Part shown: piece after piece, positions 1 to 11,302 of the stretch
Layout of the letters: the number at the start of each line of letters is the position of its first letter
Numbering within the stretch: the first letter of the stretch is position 1
Assembly: GCA_946699065.1 (NCBI GenBank)
Contig: CAMPDV010000848.1
Span: forward strand, 1 to 64,000
Reading direction: 5' to 3'
DNA length: 64,000 nucleotides
DNA from: Loxodes magnus
Taxonomy: Eukaryota; Ciliophora; Karyorelictea; Loxodida; Loxodidae
Position numbers and translations under genes: made by a program
Notes under the pieces: model-generated
Seen by the model: the letters and a program-made list of their open reading frames with translations, nothing else
Databases searched by the model: none
What the model was told of the DNA's origin: nothing

Positions 1-243
1 CCTAAATCTTGGTTTGGTAGAAATAGTCTGAGGTAGCCACATATTTGAAAACTTAGTGTGGTCTTTACAAGGAAGGATAAGAGAAGAGATTAATAAGGGC
101 GCTAAGATTTTATAAAAGGTATATTGTCAAAAAAGAAGCATGGATATATAAAAGAAACTTCCATACTAAAGTCAATTGGAAAAGATTAAAAAGCCAGAAT
201 CAAATTGACACACATAGATCTATATTTAATTAACAAGACGTGA
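1..243 (+). pseudogene. Partial coding-like frame at window edge
   Basis: Frame 1 from the first base reads almost open in the ciliate code to a TGA at 241-243. One internal TGA lies at 46-48. The peptide is basic and mixed in composition (for example SWFGRNSLRQ and KKKHGYIKETS), unlike translated spacer. The start lies outside the window. No domain is recognised. It could be the tail of a retroelement ORF, because ORF1-like sequence follows directly, or a decayed gene. Confidence 0.3.
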
Positions 244-244
244 A

Positions 245-620
245 ATATTAGACTAGACAATGTGGGATTAATTTTAAAATAATATTGAGCAAAAATTGAG
301 ACATCCTCAAAGAAGATTAACAGACTCATCAGCTTAGTAAAGAAAAATATAAAAGTAAATAAAGTCACTAGTTGAAAGTAGATTGTTTCTGATATAAAAA
401 AATTTAATAAAATAATTAGACTCACATATCTCAAGTGAAGAGTGAATGGAATTGATAAAAGAATAATCAATACAGCAAAGAAGTCGAAAGAAAATGTAAT
501 AAGAATGATATCTCTCCAAGATTTCCTATGAAATATCAAAACTTTTCTGATTTGTGGCAAATAAAATAAAGACGACGCCACATTAATAAGTTATGATATG
601 TTAGATATGTTATTTGATTA
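245..620 (+). mobile_element. Retroelement ORF1-like (family A) fragment
   Basis: The support is the conserved C-terminal peptide of family A at about 547-595. In the ciliate code it reads LICGKQNKDDATLIS and is followed by an A+T-rich run based on TATGATATG. The same peptide ends at least seven other stretches in this window. The upstream part is a decayed remnant in which no single frame stays open. A perfect 5-bp DNA stem (GTGGC with GCCAC) brackets the peptide codons. The 5' border is a guess. Confidence 0.5.
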
Positions 621-1359
621 AAAATTGTTATTTATATTAATGATATTCTATAATATATTACATTTTATAGTTTCTTTGTATAAAAAGAGATTTTAAAAAG
701 GCTATAGTAGTAATAGATTAATTACTGATAGTAAAATAAGTTTATAAGTTTAGTTATTCTATATAATTTAGAAAATTGAAGAACATTATAATTTGCATTA
801 AGTTATTTTATAAATATAGAGATTAAGTATCTTAATTATAAAGCTTAACCTTTGTAATTATTAATTTAATGCTTTAATAAGCTATAGTTTTCCAATAAAT
901 AGCAACTTTTAATAATATGTAAAAATATTTAAAAGTTATTATTATTGAATTTGCTACTAAATATTGGAGTTAATCTTCTTAATTAAGGAAATATAGAAAA
1001 TTATATTAAAACTAAATTTAAAGTTTATGAATCTAATTAATTCTAAACTTAAAAATATACATTTTTTAAATGATTAAAAATAGTAAAATAAATATACATA
1101 TTTTAACTATTTTTATACTTTACATAAAAGAAAATATTAATTATTAAACATTTATCAAATAATTACAACAAAAGAATCCTAACAAATTATAATTTCTAGT
1201 ATAGTAATAACATAACTAATTTTATTTAAAATATTAATCAAAATATCAAATAAAACAACAAAAGGGATCCGTTTAATTAAAGAATCAAAGATAAAAATAA
1301 ATTTATATCTAAATACTAAAAAAATATTGAAAACAAATTTATTACTCATTTAATTATAC
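621..1359. other. A+T-rich spacer, no gene seen
   Basis: Low-complexity A+T-rich DNA with frequent TGA on both strands in the ciliate code. I see no repeat family, RNA gene or motif in it. Confidence 0.6.
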
Positions 1360-1645
1360 GATGTTTCTGAGTTGAATGAAGCAAAAAGATTAAGACTTAT
1401 GAAGAACTATATCAAGATTATATTACAGTAGCTCAATTGATATAGAAGAAGTTTATATCTAGTTATGCGCCCTAATGAATGATGGATGGAAAGCCAGTAA
1501 ATACCTTTCAAAGATTAGCTTCGATAAAAACGGGAGAGGTAGAGAGCTTTCAAGCATTATTTGATTTTAAGTATCTTATCAACTTATTAATAAGCTTAAG
1601 ATTACTTAAATCTAACAATCAGAAAGGAGTAAAAAATATCTAAAA
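1360..1645 (+). pseudogene. Coding-like fragment, unknown product
   Basis: Local G+C is higher than in the flanks. From 1386 the + strand reads in the ciliate code as a protein-like peptide (KIKTYEELYQDYITVAQL, later MMDGKPVNTFQRLASIKTGE) with one internal TGA. A second frame is open over the first 70 bases. No family is recognised. It lies upstream of an ORF1 fragment and a LINE on the same strand, so it may belong to that element. Confidence 0.35.
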
Positions 1646-1959
1646 TAATTTTTTGATTTTCAAATATCAAATATAAATACATATTTTTTTATTCTCATAG
1701 ATTAAATACTAAGAATAATTACCTATTTTTCTATTTCTAACATATTTAAATTTATATATTCTTTTCAATTATAATTAAAAGTTCCAATATTAGATTGTAT
1801 CACTTGATTTTACTTTTTAATTTTAAAGCTTAAAACAAGAACATTTTAAAGTTTGTTTGATTTAAAATTTATAAACAGAAATTAAAAATTGATAATTTTA
1901 TAAAATATCATTATCAATTTTAATAAAAATAAAAGAGAATAATAAGAATATTATGCTAA
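1646..1959. other. A+T-rich spacer
   Basis: Nothing recognisable apart from very high A+T. Confidence 0.5.
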
Positions 1960-2260
1960 GGTCTTTTTAAAATGTACTGCACAAAAGAAGCTTTACTTTA
2001 TAGAAAAAAATCAAAATAAGCAAGGAAGCTTCCTATGACTAATAAGCAGTTAATGAAGTCAATAGAAAATTATAGAGATTTTACATATCGAAAAAAAATT
2101 TTAAATCATCAAGACTCATGACAAGGAAGAGCAAGTAAGTATGCGATAAACGCTTTTAATTATCATTAAAATTTTTTATTCGTGAAAAGCATAATAATGG
2201 TTACGCCACATTAATCTAAAATGTTATGCTATATTATGTTATAATACTTGTCTTTTTAAA
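1960..2260 (+). mobile_element. Retroelement ORF1-like (family A) fragment
   Basis: The 3' end carries the family A peptide at about 2175-2216 (IREKHNNGYATLI in the ciliate code), followed by an ATGTTATGCTATATT-type A+T run. Upstream there is a YRKKILNHQDS stretch that resembles the YRKK-KI stretch of the better copy at 46.8-47.5 kb. The next recognisable sequence on this strand is a LINE endonuclease from about 2.4 kb. This is one of two places where family A precedes an endonuclease, which suggests an ORF1-ORF2 order. Confidence 0.5.
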
Positions 2261-2389
2261 TCAATAAGATTTAACAGCATCAAGTCTTTTTCTTATATAA
2301 TTAAAAATATAGAACTTATTATAAAAATTGTGATGAAACTCAAAGAGCTAATGGAATCTGCTTGCTTATTTAAAAAAATATAGATTCGA

Positions 2390-5300
2390 TGTAAATAAAG
2401 ATATATTTCAAAGAATAAAATGATTAATTTCTACTAGTAAAAATAGGCAATTTTCATTTCATAACATGCTATATTCCAAATTACGAAAAGCCTATAATAG
2501 TTAAGAATAATCATATTAAACTTAGATCTTTTTCTTAATGTAGTAGGAAACTATCCTGTTATATTAATGGGAGTTTCCAATGCTCTTTTATAAGGTTATG
2601 GAAGTAATAATAGATATAAATTATAAGATAATGCTTTTAATTATTAATTTTCATTGAAGTATATAATTTTCAAATAATAAATGATTAAAGCTTTAATAAT
2701 TTAGATGCAAATTTAAAGACTTATTAGGTTTGCAATTTAGCTATACAAAAAGTAAATAACACTAAATTATTTTGAATTAATAAAGAAGAAATTTTGGAAG
2801 TTTAATATAAAGAGCTGAGCACCTTTGGGGTTCTACACGCTCTATAATCCAAGTTCTTTTTTTATGATTATATTCTTCTAATTTTAAATCAAAATGCTCA
2901 TTAAATAGAAGGTAAAATTCGCTAAAAATCTAAACAAAACTGACTACCTTGAAGGATATTATAATTAGCAGAACATAGACTAATAAAATTCTCTCATTGA
3001 AATATACTCCCTAGAAACGGAAAGTAAAAAGATGTAATAGTCATTACTTGACCTGAATTAACGGATTGAATCTTTGATTTTTACTGTGCAATAATTATAA
3101 AGTGAAAATCAATGACTGAAACAGAAATAAGAAACAAAGTCTCAATCTTTCAACTCAGCGAAGAACTGGAAAAAACGGAGTTTAAACTAAAATAAAATAA
3201 TAGGCAAAATAATTAGTAACAACTTCTTTTCCTTCATAATAATCCTATGATTGTGGAATAAAAAAATTTTTTTTAAATCAGGACATTATACAAAAAACTG
3301 AAATTCAAGATGTTTCTACTGCTTTAAAATATGACATTATATAAAAACTGGAGACAATTCAAATTTAAATAAAAATTGGAAAAAACTGAATAAAATTTAC
3401 TGCACTGAAAATGGAAAAATATTTAGAAGAAAATTGTACAATGGAGACCAGCTATTGCTAAGGCATAGGAGAGAAGAACCAGACTAATATTTGGCAAAGA
3501 CTGAGATTTGAATAAGATTCCAATCGTAAAGAAGGGCTAAATCGCACCAGAAAGTATGTAATAGAAGAAATTGATCCTGACAAAGAAATTCAAGAACATG
3601 GAGATAACTATCAATAATTTTTTAATCAACTGGGATCATTTTATTGAAGGCAGTTATCACGTTAATTGACTTATCTTATCTTATATAATTTTTATGCTTC
3701 CAAATAAGAACAAATAGTTTATATTAAAACTCTAGTTTATATTGGAAAAAGTTAGCTTGAAAGTTATCTAATTAGCATTAGAAAAACTAGAAAATTTAAT
3801 AAATATAAATATAACTATTGAAAATACAAGATAAGACAAACCAAAAAAGATATAGAAAAAATGAACTAATCATTTCTAAATGTTTTTATAGACAAGAAAA
3901 TTCCTTAATCCATGAAAATGCAAAATGTATTTGGATTCTGAATTTTCTTTATTTATAAACAACTGAGAAGACAATGTTTTTATTAAAAATAATAAAATTT
4001 ATGAAGAAGAGTTGAAGAATGTAACTTAAAAATTGAAAATAATTTTAAAAATTTTGATTTTTTTAAAAATATAAAACTACTTATAAGTAAGAATTTAGTT
4101 TTATAAACTCAAAAGAAACTAAAAAAATAATCAGGAAATTGGCAAATAATAAAGAGCATGAAGCAGATGTTATCAAAACTGAGCTCATCAAATATGCTAA
4201 TAACAAATTTAATAAAATACTTTAGATATTTATGAATAATCTTAAAAAAACACAAAATTCCAAACTAACTCTAACAATTTAGAATCCTTCTAATTGTAAA
4301 ATAGGATCAGAGATTAATTGATAGAACTGGGGATAAATCACACTTATAAATGTTATCCTCAAATTATTTGATAAAATAATTACTTTAAAAAATTATGAAT
4401 ACATTAGAAAGAAAGCTTATAAACCACTCGTAACAAGGATTTTTAAAGAAGAGAAAAACAATGTATCAAATTTGATTTTATAATCAATTATTTACTTACA
4501 CATAAGTATTGGATGAGAAAAACGCCTTTTTATCTCTCTTGAAGTTTTTGATAAAATTTTCGATATTATCAGGGATTAAACGCTTGGATACTTACTTAAC
4601 TATAAGTTACCGCTTGCTCCGATAAATTGTCTCAATAATTTTATTCTCATCCTAACGTGAATAACTATTTTTAGACGTAAAATTATCGAAAAATTTGATT
4701 GTAACAATGAAGTTTTTCAAGGAAGTTCACATGGTCCCGTTCTTGCCAATACCATAAAGACATTGCTATCAGAAATTTTGAAACTAATTGGAAGTAATTT
4801 TTTTTTTCAATTTGTAGAAGTTTAATCATTTCTAAAATTAAGGTAGATGACTTAACATTATCGTCTGATGAAGATATTAAGAATTTATTAAATTGGGCAA
4901 CATGTGAAGTATTTAGATATTTTAAATTGAGTATTAATGCTGAAAATGTGAATATATCTGCTTTAGAAGTAAGAACTCAAAACACAAAAATTTAGACTTA
5001 AAAAATAATTAGGTAATATTTGAAATAAAGTCACTATTAGATAAAAAACTCTGAAATTTGCATTTGCGGGGAATAAGACACATATTAACATTATTCTTAA
5101 TGTAAAACTCTGCAAGATTTAATCGAAGAGATTAAAGACTTCAGGAATTATAATCTACTTAAATTTTTAACCTACAACCAAAATTAAAAAAGTCTTCTTC
5201 CCTACTCGGAGACAACTTTAAAAAATTGATTTAAAAATAATCGTTTTCAATCAAAGTTGTTTCGTAGAAGAATTTAATTTAAGAGCAAAATGATGAAATA

Positions 5301-5440
5301 ATGAAATAGCTATTGGAGCAATTTGGTAAGGAACAGGTGAAAAGAAAATGATTAAAGAAAATTGAACCAAGATTATTGAGATGGAAATTACAATACAATT
5401 TTAATACTATATGAAATATGATAAAAACATATTAAATTTG
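2390..5440 (+). mobile_element. Decayed LINE, APE endonuclease and RT
   Basis: A non-LTR retrotransposon ORF2 remnant in the ciliate code. In order: an endonuclease piece near 2543-2656 (VGNYPVILMGVSNALLQGYG, cf. the family's GDFNA motif); a linker coding region around 3420-3660; RT motif 1 at 4322-4384 (QNWGQITLINV); motif A near 4529 (ISLEVFDKIF); motif B at 4712-4756 (VFQGSSHGPVLAN); the catalytic VDD at 4843-4851, followed by a KLSINAE motif-D stretch; and a CCHC-type finger at about 5059-5110 (CICGEQDTYQHYSQC). Motif A reads SLEVFD, where a catalytic Asp of the usual DxxxxFD is expected at the first position, which fits decay. Several TGAs and frame changes separate the pieces. The N-terminal part of the endonuclease is missing or unreadable, and a SINE-type hairpin sits inside at 2811. 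Confidence 0.85.
2811..2843 (+). repeat. SINE-type terminal hairpin, diverged copy
   Basis: An imperfect hairpin, AGAGC..ACC-loop-GGT..GCTCT, followed by ATAATCCAAG. It matches the hairpin at 37171-37204 in outer stem and downstream sequence. The inner stem differs but can still pair, which looks compensatory. It is probably the 3' end of a truncated SINE-like insertion within the LINE. Confidence 0.55.
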
Positions 5441-7715
5441 AATTAAATTTTAGTTATAAATCAAAAATAAATATACTTTTTGATATTTAAAATAAAATAA
5501 GATAGAAATTTGAGGAAACATCAAATTTAATAAAATTATTTAAAACAAAAAAAATCTAAAAGTTTAGTCAATTTATTAATGTATATTATTTAGAAATTCT
5601 TTTTCATAGTGAAAATTAATGTTAAATAAATAAGACTATTTAAGTGAAAAATATAATAAGAATTAAATTAAAAATAGAAATACATATAAAAATATTATTT
5701 TTATAATATATTTATTAAAAAGATGGACCAAATAAGATAAGATAAATAGACTAATATCTAGTTTTTATAATAAAAACAATATAGGAAATTATCTAAAGTA
5801 AAAATTATTTGCTAAGAAAAAAGTTTGCAATCATTAATTAAAGGAAATCAAGCAAAAATAATCTTACTTGATAGATATTTAATTAATTAATCATAAACAT
5901 AGTTAGTTCTTTGGCTTCAAAGAATAAATTCAATTTTTAAGTTAATGATTATTTAATTTATTTGATAAGTTTTATATCAACTGAAAAAAATGAAATTTCA
6001 ATCATAGAAACAGAAAAATCTTACAAATATATTAATTGCATAATAAACAAATTAAAGTATAAAGAGTCTTTTATTTTAATTATTTAATATTTTTATTCAA
6101 ACTTTTGAAATTATAATTAATTTAAAGCATCAATTAAGATAATTCGAAAATAAATGTTTAGTCTTATTAAAACTTATATCTATACTGAATATATTATAAT
6201 CAAATTTTATCATTATTACTCTTGCTAAGATGATAGTGTATCAAATTTTTTACTTAAACTATGAAAATTACATTCACATTTTGTTAGTAATATTTCTAGA
6301 GACTTTATAAATATTGATTAATATTATAAACTTAAAAATCTCTCTTTTAAAGATTTAATATAGTTAAACTATTATATATTTAATTATTCATAGTTAATTA
6401 AATATAATTATGAATGAGATCTATTTCTAATTAGTTTAGAATTAATTTCATTTATTTTATATTTATTTATTTATAAAATTGAGACTTTTATACCTTAGTT
6501 AAAGGTATTATTTATAATTAATCCAATGTATCAAGTATTTTTACCATTAAATGTGAATTTCCAAAAATTTTTCCTTTTTCTAATTCTGAAATTTCAATAA
6601 TTGCGATAGTTATGAAATATTATTTAAATTAATTATCAAACAAATAATTAAAAAAATAATAAAAATGGAAGCAAACTGCTGAAAAAATGTAAATTGTTTT
6701 AAAAAAAGTTTAGATAGCAAATAATTTAATTAAAGCATTCATAAATAACAATATATTTAGATTTATTAGCAGTAATTTTAATAAACATTATCAATATCTT
6801 TATAGGAAGTAAATAACAATTTTTAATCTATTTTATATCTTTATTAAATTAATTTTGGATTAATAAAATTTTGAATGGATTTAATTTGAAAAAATAAATA
6901 ATACAAAAAAATTTTAATTAAATTTTTCAAATCATAAACAACTAAAATATATACAAAAATTATTAAAAAAATGTTGTTAAAATTAATTGAAATAAAATTT
7001 ATTTATAAGAATAAAAAAATTGTATAATTAAAATAAGAAACTAAATACTTTACTAAAATTAAAAAATTATATAATTTATATTAATTTAAATACAGAAACT
7101 CACATTGAATCATATTTTTCGTAAAAAATATGTAATTTAATTTATAAATCTTAAGTATGAAATAAATAAGATTTTTCTTTAGTAAATTAAAGTTGATTAA
7201 ATTAACCATTTTTTCTATTATATTAAAAATGCTTCAAAAAGTTAGTTTTTATGAACAGTTTTATAAATTGAAATTACAAGGAATTAGTTTATTTAGCTTT
7301 TAATTAATTTAATATAATATTTTTTACTTTTTTAATTTATATAAAGATTATTAATCTCTTTTTATTTTTTTCTTTTTAACTAATTGAAAAATAAATAAAT
7401 AAATTTAAATTTTATAAGCATTTAATTTTATAGTTCCTATCATAATTTAATTTCCTGATAATAAATTTTTTATAAAATATTTTTTTATTTATTTATTTAT
7501 CTATCTATCTAACTATCTAACTATTAGCATTATATGTATTTCAATTTTATTAAACTAATAAAATTTAAATATTTTTATTCAATAAATTCTCTATATATTT
7601 TTCATTATGTAAACACATTTGTAAAATTTTATTAATATTTCTTTTCATTAATTTCTATTTTTTTAACTTAAAAAATTTTTCTAATCAAAGGAATCTAAAT
7701 CCAAACTGGAGAATA
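5441..7715. other. A+T-rich spacer
   Basis: Long A+T-rich stretch of decayed DNA. The only structure seen is the simple repeat near 7.5 kb. No ciliate-code frame with mixed composition and no RNA gene was found. Confidence 0.6.
7484..7526. repeat. TTTA / TCTA simple repeat
   Basis: Three or four TTTA units pass into TCTA and then AACTATCT-like units. A plain microsatellite. Confidence 0.75.
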
Positions 7716-7979
7716 TCATTCATGTTCTTTGAAATTTAAAATAAATTTTTTGAATATCCAATTTTGGTGAGATTATGAACTCGGGCTTCTCCAAGTTTTC
7801 CTTCCTTTTAGTTGGTTTGAGACGGTATTTTATATTTCTAAATATTAAGGAAAGAATCTATTTGACATACTTAGTTCTCGATTCTGGTTGCATCCTGTTG
7901 ATTTTTCTCTTCCAGTTTTTATTTGAGCTTCTGTTAAGATATTTTAGCTTTGAAACTTCTTCTGAAGGTTAGCGTTCAT
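7716..7979 (-). CDS. Small ORF of 87 codons, unknown
   Basis: Read in the ciliate code from ATG at 7979-7977 to TGA at 7718-7716 without interruption. The product starts MNANLQKKFQSQNILTEAQI and is hydrophilic, rich in Q, S, N and K, with no membrane segment or known motif. G+C is well above the surrounding spacer, which supports coding. A standard-code frame on the other strand is probably its shadow. Nothing nearby suggests a role. It could also be a fragment of a longer decayed gene. Confidence 0.45.
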
Positions 7980-9138
7980 GAATTTCTAATCTTCTAATTT
8001 AATCAAAGAAAATTTAAAAAAGAGTGAAAATTTTTATTTTATATTAAATTTAATGTCTTCAGATCTGAATATCTAATTGCTTATATTAAGCTTCCTATCA
8101 TCAAAATTTTAATAATTCTTAGCCTAATCAGTCAGAATAATTTTAGAATAATTTTATTATTTGCTAATAATTAATCAGATAAAATAATAATATTTTTAGG
8201 ATTTATTTTTGTGCTATCTAATTATATGATATCTATTTATTATTTTTACTGATAATATGGTATAATAGCTTAAATAAATTTTATATAATAAATCATTCAC
8301 TCAATCTATCATTAAAGTGATCTCTATTTAAAAATCAAAATTATACTTAAATTGGTAAATTTAGTCAATTTATTTTAGAAACTCTTTAATAACAAAATAT
8401 TTCCAAAAAATATTAAAATGCTAATTTCTTATAGAATTATAGTATTTAAAATAGAGAATGCTAGCTTCTTTAGTTTACTAATAGTTAATAATATTCTCAG
8501 AGTTTATAATTAGACTTAAATTAAAAAATTTATCTTTTTTCTCTAGTTCTTAATTCTATTTCCTTTATAATACAATCAACGCTTTGTAATTTTATTGAAG
8601 ACTAAAAACGAAGTTTATTATAATCAAAGTTTTATCAGATAAATAGATTCTTGCTTTGATCAAAAAACTTTTCTGATAATAACTTAGAAGAAAAGAACAA
8701 AATAATAAAAGTTTAAATTATGCAGGAATTTAATAAAAAATACTAGAAAACTAAATAAACAAATAAAACTAGATTAATAACTTAAAATTATACTAATAAA
8801 GTAAATCCTTTTATTAAAAAAGTTATACCTTTATAATGCTTTATAACTAATTCCAACATTTATTATATTGTTTTAATAGATTTAAGCTTCTATAATATCT
8901 TATTTAAAAGTTGTTAAGTAAAAAACTAAATAAAAGTAAATTAGTTATAGAAATAATAGAATCAATGCTATAAAAAGATATTAGAAGTTTTTAATTAATG
9001 AACATAATTAAGTATTACCATATTTCTAATAAACAGGGAATTAATTTAGATATTAAAATATTAAAGTTACATAATTTATGTATAATTAATAGAATAGTAA
9101 TAAAATTTTTAAAAGAGGAAGCAAGTTATTTCAGCTGA
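7980..9138. other. A+T-rich spacer
   Basis: No coding-like frame, repeat family or RNA gene recognised. Confidence 0.6.
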
Positions 9139-9606
9139 AAATGCAACATTATATATAATTTTTGGAAGATCTTAGTCAAGCTATATTTCTCGAATCTCAG
9201 ACAAAATCTGATTAAATATCCTAAAGCAAATTTATTAGAATGCAATTTGAGAACCAAAAATATAGCTCGAAAATTACAATCTTTTGAAAGAATTCAAAAA
9301 TTTTATAATGAAATATCTTGCCTGATCACTAGTAGGATAAAAATCATAAAAAAAGTAAGAGAATAACTTTAACCTTAAAATTTTCTTATTGCTCTTATGG
9401 ATATTGAACTTAAATTATAGCATGCAATAAAAACCGAAGAGAATTAAGATATGCTGGTACAACAAGAAAATTGGATACTTATTAAGAAATCGCGATTTAT
9501 TAATAAAAAGTACAGTTTCAAGAAATCAAAGTAGATTAATTTTTATGCAAAATTTATTGAGCGACCGATAGTAAACTTTATAGAAGAAAGCAATTTTAAA
9601 GCATGA
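9139..9606 (+). CDS. Orphan ORF of 155 codons, unknown
   Basis: Open in the ciliate code between TGA at 9136-9138 and TGA at 9604-9606. No ATG marks the start, so it may be an exon or a fragment. The peptide is basic and probably mostly helical (IKYPKANLLECNLRTKNIAR, later LMDIELKLQHAIKTEENQDM). I see no zinc ligands, catalytic motif or membrane segment. It stands alone in spacer. The mixed residues and local rise in G+C argue for past or present coding. Length alone does not, since TGA-only frames of this size occur by chance in A+T-rich DNA. Confidence 0.45.
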
Positions 9607-10639
9607 AATTATTATAAATAGTGAAAGATACAAATGAAAAGCACAAAAATTAAAACTTGGAGATTAGTCGAATCAGAAAAAAGAAATATAAGAAGAAAAT
9701 ATAATTTTTTTTTTCAATGCAACTTACACAAATGCATAATTCCAGATAAGAAAAAGTAAGAAAGATATTAAAAAAAAAATTTATTAAGATTACTAGTAAA
9801 AGATAAAAACTAAATTAGTTTTTGTGTAAAAACATTAAATTAATAAGTTAAATTTATTAAATCTAAAAAATATAACTTTAAAAAATAAAAAAAAATGATA
9901 GAAAATCCGCAATTAATATTTTATTTGACTTTATTTTATTAGGTAATGTGATATAAGCTATATATAAAAAATTATAAAAAATTTAAAAATTGCTCCAACT
10001 TAAAAGATAAAAATCCTATTAAATTTTGAAAGAAACAATGATTTATTTATAAATATAAAAAATAAAAAGTTAATAGTTTAAAATGTAAAAATTAAATCTT
10101 AATCTTTTTATTTTAAATTATCAGATTAGATTAGGTTTAGATTAATATAATTATTTTTGTGCATTTATACTCTTGATTGATTGAAATTGAATACAAAATT
10201 TGTAAGTAGTTAGAGAGATAGAATGATATTCTAGCAGAATTAATAGTGTAAGAGGAACTTTTTATTTAATTATTTAGGAACATTTTATCTCCTATACTTG
10301 ATTCAATATAAGAAATTAGTCATTAATATTATTCAAATCAAAATTTTTTTTCTATAACAAAGTTAATTGCTTAGATTAAAAAAAAATGAAAAATACTATT
10401 AATTTTTTAAATTAAAAATTAATAAAATTATGAAATATAAAAATGTTTAGTTCAATATTGAAGAAAAAACTTAAGAATTTCATTATTTTTGATTTTTGGA
10501 AAATTTGAAAATATAAAAATATATAATAAGCTTTGTTGCAAAATCTTAATTATTCAATTATTAAAATTTATTACTGATCTACAACTCGTATAATTTATAT
10601 AGTTGTCCTAGTTTATTTTTATATTTATTAAGCTTTTGC
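9607..10639. other. A+T-rich spacer
   Basis: Nothing recognised. Confidence 0.6.
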
Positions 10640-11300
10640 GAATTATTATTATTATAAATTAAATGTAAAATATGATTTATCTTTTTCCATGATTTTAACC
10701 AGGTACTGGCTGCTATTTTCTCAACAAGGATGGATACCAGGACCTTCTTGATTAAGTGGGAGATTACTACTATTTGTTATTAGTTGATCCAGCAAGTTTT
10801 ATTCTCTTATAAATTCCTGTGGATTTAATCCATAATTTGATAATCTAGATTCATGTTCTTTTTGCTCAATTTAATTCGGTTTTCTTCGGGTAATTCACTA
10901 CTTAATAAATAAAATATTGATTTACAGCATAAGCATTGCTTGATTTCTTATCTTTGTTTTTTTCAAATATATTTTTGTATTTTTTATATTAATTTATCTA
11001 AATTCTTATCTTAAATTTATAAATTTGGGATTTCTTATTTTTTATCTAAGTTTAGAATTTTTTCTTATTCCACTGATCTATCATTGGTAAAGTTTGATTA
11101 TCTTGATTGTTATTTTTCATTTACTAATTGATTATATATGAGTTATTTTCTTTAAATCGTTAATTCATTATTCTGCAAATCAATATTGTTCATTATTCCC
11201 CTTATTTGCAAATTATGACTATAATTAGTTTCTTCGGTATTCTAAATTTTTGACTTCATTTGTTCTATTTAGTTTTAAAATCTTTATTGATGATAATTTC
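10640..11300 (-). mobile_element. Family B coiled-coil ORF element
   Basis: Read on the - strand in the ciliate code, the 5' half contains QNNELTIQRKQLIYNQLVNE, matching QNNELLILRRQLIQSNLITE of the better copy at 23.8 kb. The 3' half contains SSNLPLNQEG and SSQYLVKI, matching the ends of the other copies. The element finishes in an ATA simple repeat at about 10640, as the others do. Internal TGAs show that it is decayed. It abuts the outer end of the large left inverted repeat. Confidence 0.6.
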
Positions 11301-11302
11301 CT

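Noticed and set aside
7775-7972. 65-codon standard-code + strand ORF
   Set aside because: Antisense to an ATG-started ciliate-code frame that covers it. Hydrophobic residues come from the T-rich complement.
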